From NCBI GenBank assembly GCA_029007685.1, contig JAQXIG010000026.1, positions 1 to 5,469 of the forward strand: DNA of 5,469 nt, in the 5' to 3' direction. The position numbers were made by a program, and so were the translations under genes. Source of the stretch: a bacterium. GTDB taxonomy: Bacteria > Bacillota_I > Bacilli_A > RF39 > UBA660. Below the pieces are notes generated by a model. It was not told where the DNA came from, made no database searches, and saw only the letters and a list, made by a program, of their open reading frames with translations. Shown one piece after another: positions 4,555 to 5,469 of the stretch (position 1 is its first letter; every line of letters starts with the position of its first letter).

Positions 4555-5469
4555 AAATACGACATTACATTTTGGAGCAGCACCACAAGTTGATATAAAA
4601 AGAAGCACATTCGACTTATCAAACGGACACAAAACAACATTCAACGAAGGCGAATTAGTACCAATTTATTTAAATGAAGTCCTACCAGGAGACACTTTCC
4701 AAATTGACACAGCGCATGTAATAAGAATGACAACACCATTAAAGCCAATTATGGACAATGCAATATTAGATATATATTTCTTTTTTGTTCCAAATAGATT
4801 AGTTTGGGACCATTGGGAAGAGTTCATGGGAGAAAATAAAACCGGCGCATGGGATGAAGAACAAGTAGAATATCAAATACCTACATTGCAAGGAGCATTT
4901 GATACACATAGTGTCGCAGACCATTTGGGACTACCAATAGGGAAGAATATAGAAGTAAACCATTTACCATTTAGGGATTATGTAAAAATATACAATGATT
5001 GGTTTAGAGATGAAAATAATATAGCACCTTTAAACACTCTAAAAAGCCAAGATGGTGCAACAGTAAAATCCACACAAGCAGTACAAGGCGGAAACCTTTT
5101 AAAAGTTGCAAAAATGCATGACTATTTCACAAGTGCATTACCACAACCACAAAAAGGAGAACCAGTTACATTACCACTAGGAAAAAGTGCACCAGTAATA
5201 ACTAACACAACAGAAAATTCATTACTAAGTACAACAACCCTAATGTGGCGCCAAGCAGATGGTAATAGAATAACCAATACGGGTAATCAAACAGTAGGCA
5301 TAGGAGCAAATGGACTATCAACAATAACAAAACCAGATAATTTTGGACAACAAAGTGCATATCTGCAACCATCTAACCTAATTGCTGAACTATCAGAAGC
5401 AACCGCTGCAACAATTAACCAATTAAGACAAGCATTTCAAATACAAAAATTACTTGAAAGAGATGCAAG
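4544..5469 (+). CDS. VP1: Major capsid protein VP1, N-terminal part, running off the contig end
   Basis: It starts MSNRNTTLHFGAAPQVDIKR, with GGAG at 4531-4534 nine bases before the ATG, and overlaps the end of the scaffold gene by 11 bases. Family landmarks are FDLSNGHKTTFNEGELVPIY (residues 23-42), LPGDTFQIDTAHVIRMTTPL, DIYFFFVPNRLVWDHWEEFMG (about residues 76-96) and LPFRDYVKIYNDWFRDENNI (residues 141-160), all typical of the gokushovirus capsid. The frame remains open to the last base (308 codons plus two bases). Continued circularly into base 312, it gives a 542-residue protein. Residues of about 219-285 form a 67-residue variable segment rich in Thr, Asn, Ser and Gly, at the position of the large surface insertion that makes three-fold protrusions in SpV4-like capsids. 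This allele is 14 residues longer than the one at the left end. Confidence 0.97.
   Translation, partial: MSNRNTTLHFGAAPQVDIKRSTFDLSNGHKTTFNEGELVPIYLNEVLPGDTFQIDTAHVIRMTTPLKPIMDNAILDIYFFFVPNRLVWDHWEEFMGENKTGAWDEEQVEYQIPTLQGAFDTHSVADHLGLPIGKNIEVNHLPFRDYVKIYNDWFRDENNIAPLNTLKSQDGATVKSTQAVQGGNLLKVAKMHDYFTSALPQPQKGEPVTLPLGKSAPVITNTTENSLLSTTTLMWRQADGNRITNTGNQTVGIGANGLSTITKPDNFGQQSAYLQPSNLIAELSEATAATINQLRQAFQIQKLLERDA
5117..5469 (+). repeat. Right contig terminus, overlapping the left terminus: VP1 cassette allele B
   Basis: This is the partner of 1-311. The first 81 bases and last 71 bases are nearly identical to the left end, while 5198-5398 (67 codons) is a different sequence in the same frame. 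Near the distal edge the alleles regain similarity at protein level (LIAELSE here, LQADLTQ at the left end) before base-level identity resumes. The length difference is a whole number of codons, so both alleles are open and plausibly functional. Confidence 0.9.

Overview
This window is essentially the whole genome of a small circular single-stranded DNA phage of the family Microviridae, Gokushovirinae type, written as a linear contig whose two ends overlap. The evidence is a full and recognisable gene set, all on the + strand: major capsid protein VP1, DNA pilot protein VP2, HUH-type replication initiator VP4, a tiny basic packaging protein ending in RGGIRL (VP8/J-like), nonstructural protein VP5 and internal scaffolding protein VP3. 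The sequence is AT-rich and the coding strand is strikingly A-rich. Strong AGGAG-type ribosome binding sites and a consensus sigma-A-like promoter point to a low-GC Firmicute host, probably clostridial (inference). TGA acts as a stop directly after the canonical RGGIRL end of the packaging protein, which argues against a Spiroplasma-type code.

Layout: 1-1014 is the C-terminal two thirds of VP1, and 1035-1364 is a very short VP2. A long hairpin (1404-1456) fills the next gap. VP4/Rep is at 1479-2501, and a strong intrinsic terminator is folded around its stop codon. The main noncoding region (2502-2797) holds a branched foldback, a tandem A7T5 repeat and a strong promoter, and it is the best candidate for origin and control. 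A 56-residue ribbon-helix-helix protein (2798-2968) comes first after the promoter. It is followed by a small one-span membrane protein (3043-3357), VP8/J-like (3341-3454), an unidentified 97-residue protein (3451-3744), VP5 (3839-4093), VP3 (4096-4554) and the N-terminal part of VP1 (4544-5469).

The genes work as one circular production line. Transcription probably starts at the promoter near 2711, passes through regulator, membrane protein, packaging, scaffold, capsid and pilot genes, reads through or is dampened at the VP2-Rep hairpin, and stops after Rep, about 200 bp before the promoter. Several genes overlap by a few bases, suggesting translational coupling.

The most notable feature is the contig join. 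Positions 1-311 and 5117-5469 encode the same stretch of VP1, with nearly identical flanks but an almost unrelated centre (53 versus 67 codons). This is where gokushovirus capsids carry their surface loop. The window therefore seems to hold two alleles of a hypervariable capsid cassette, and the closed genome would be 5116 or 5158 bp depending on the allele. A ribbon-helix-helix regulator with a possible operator overlapping the main promoter is a second point worth attention.
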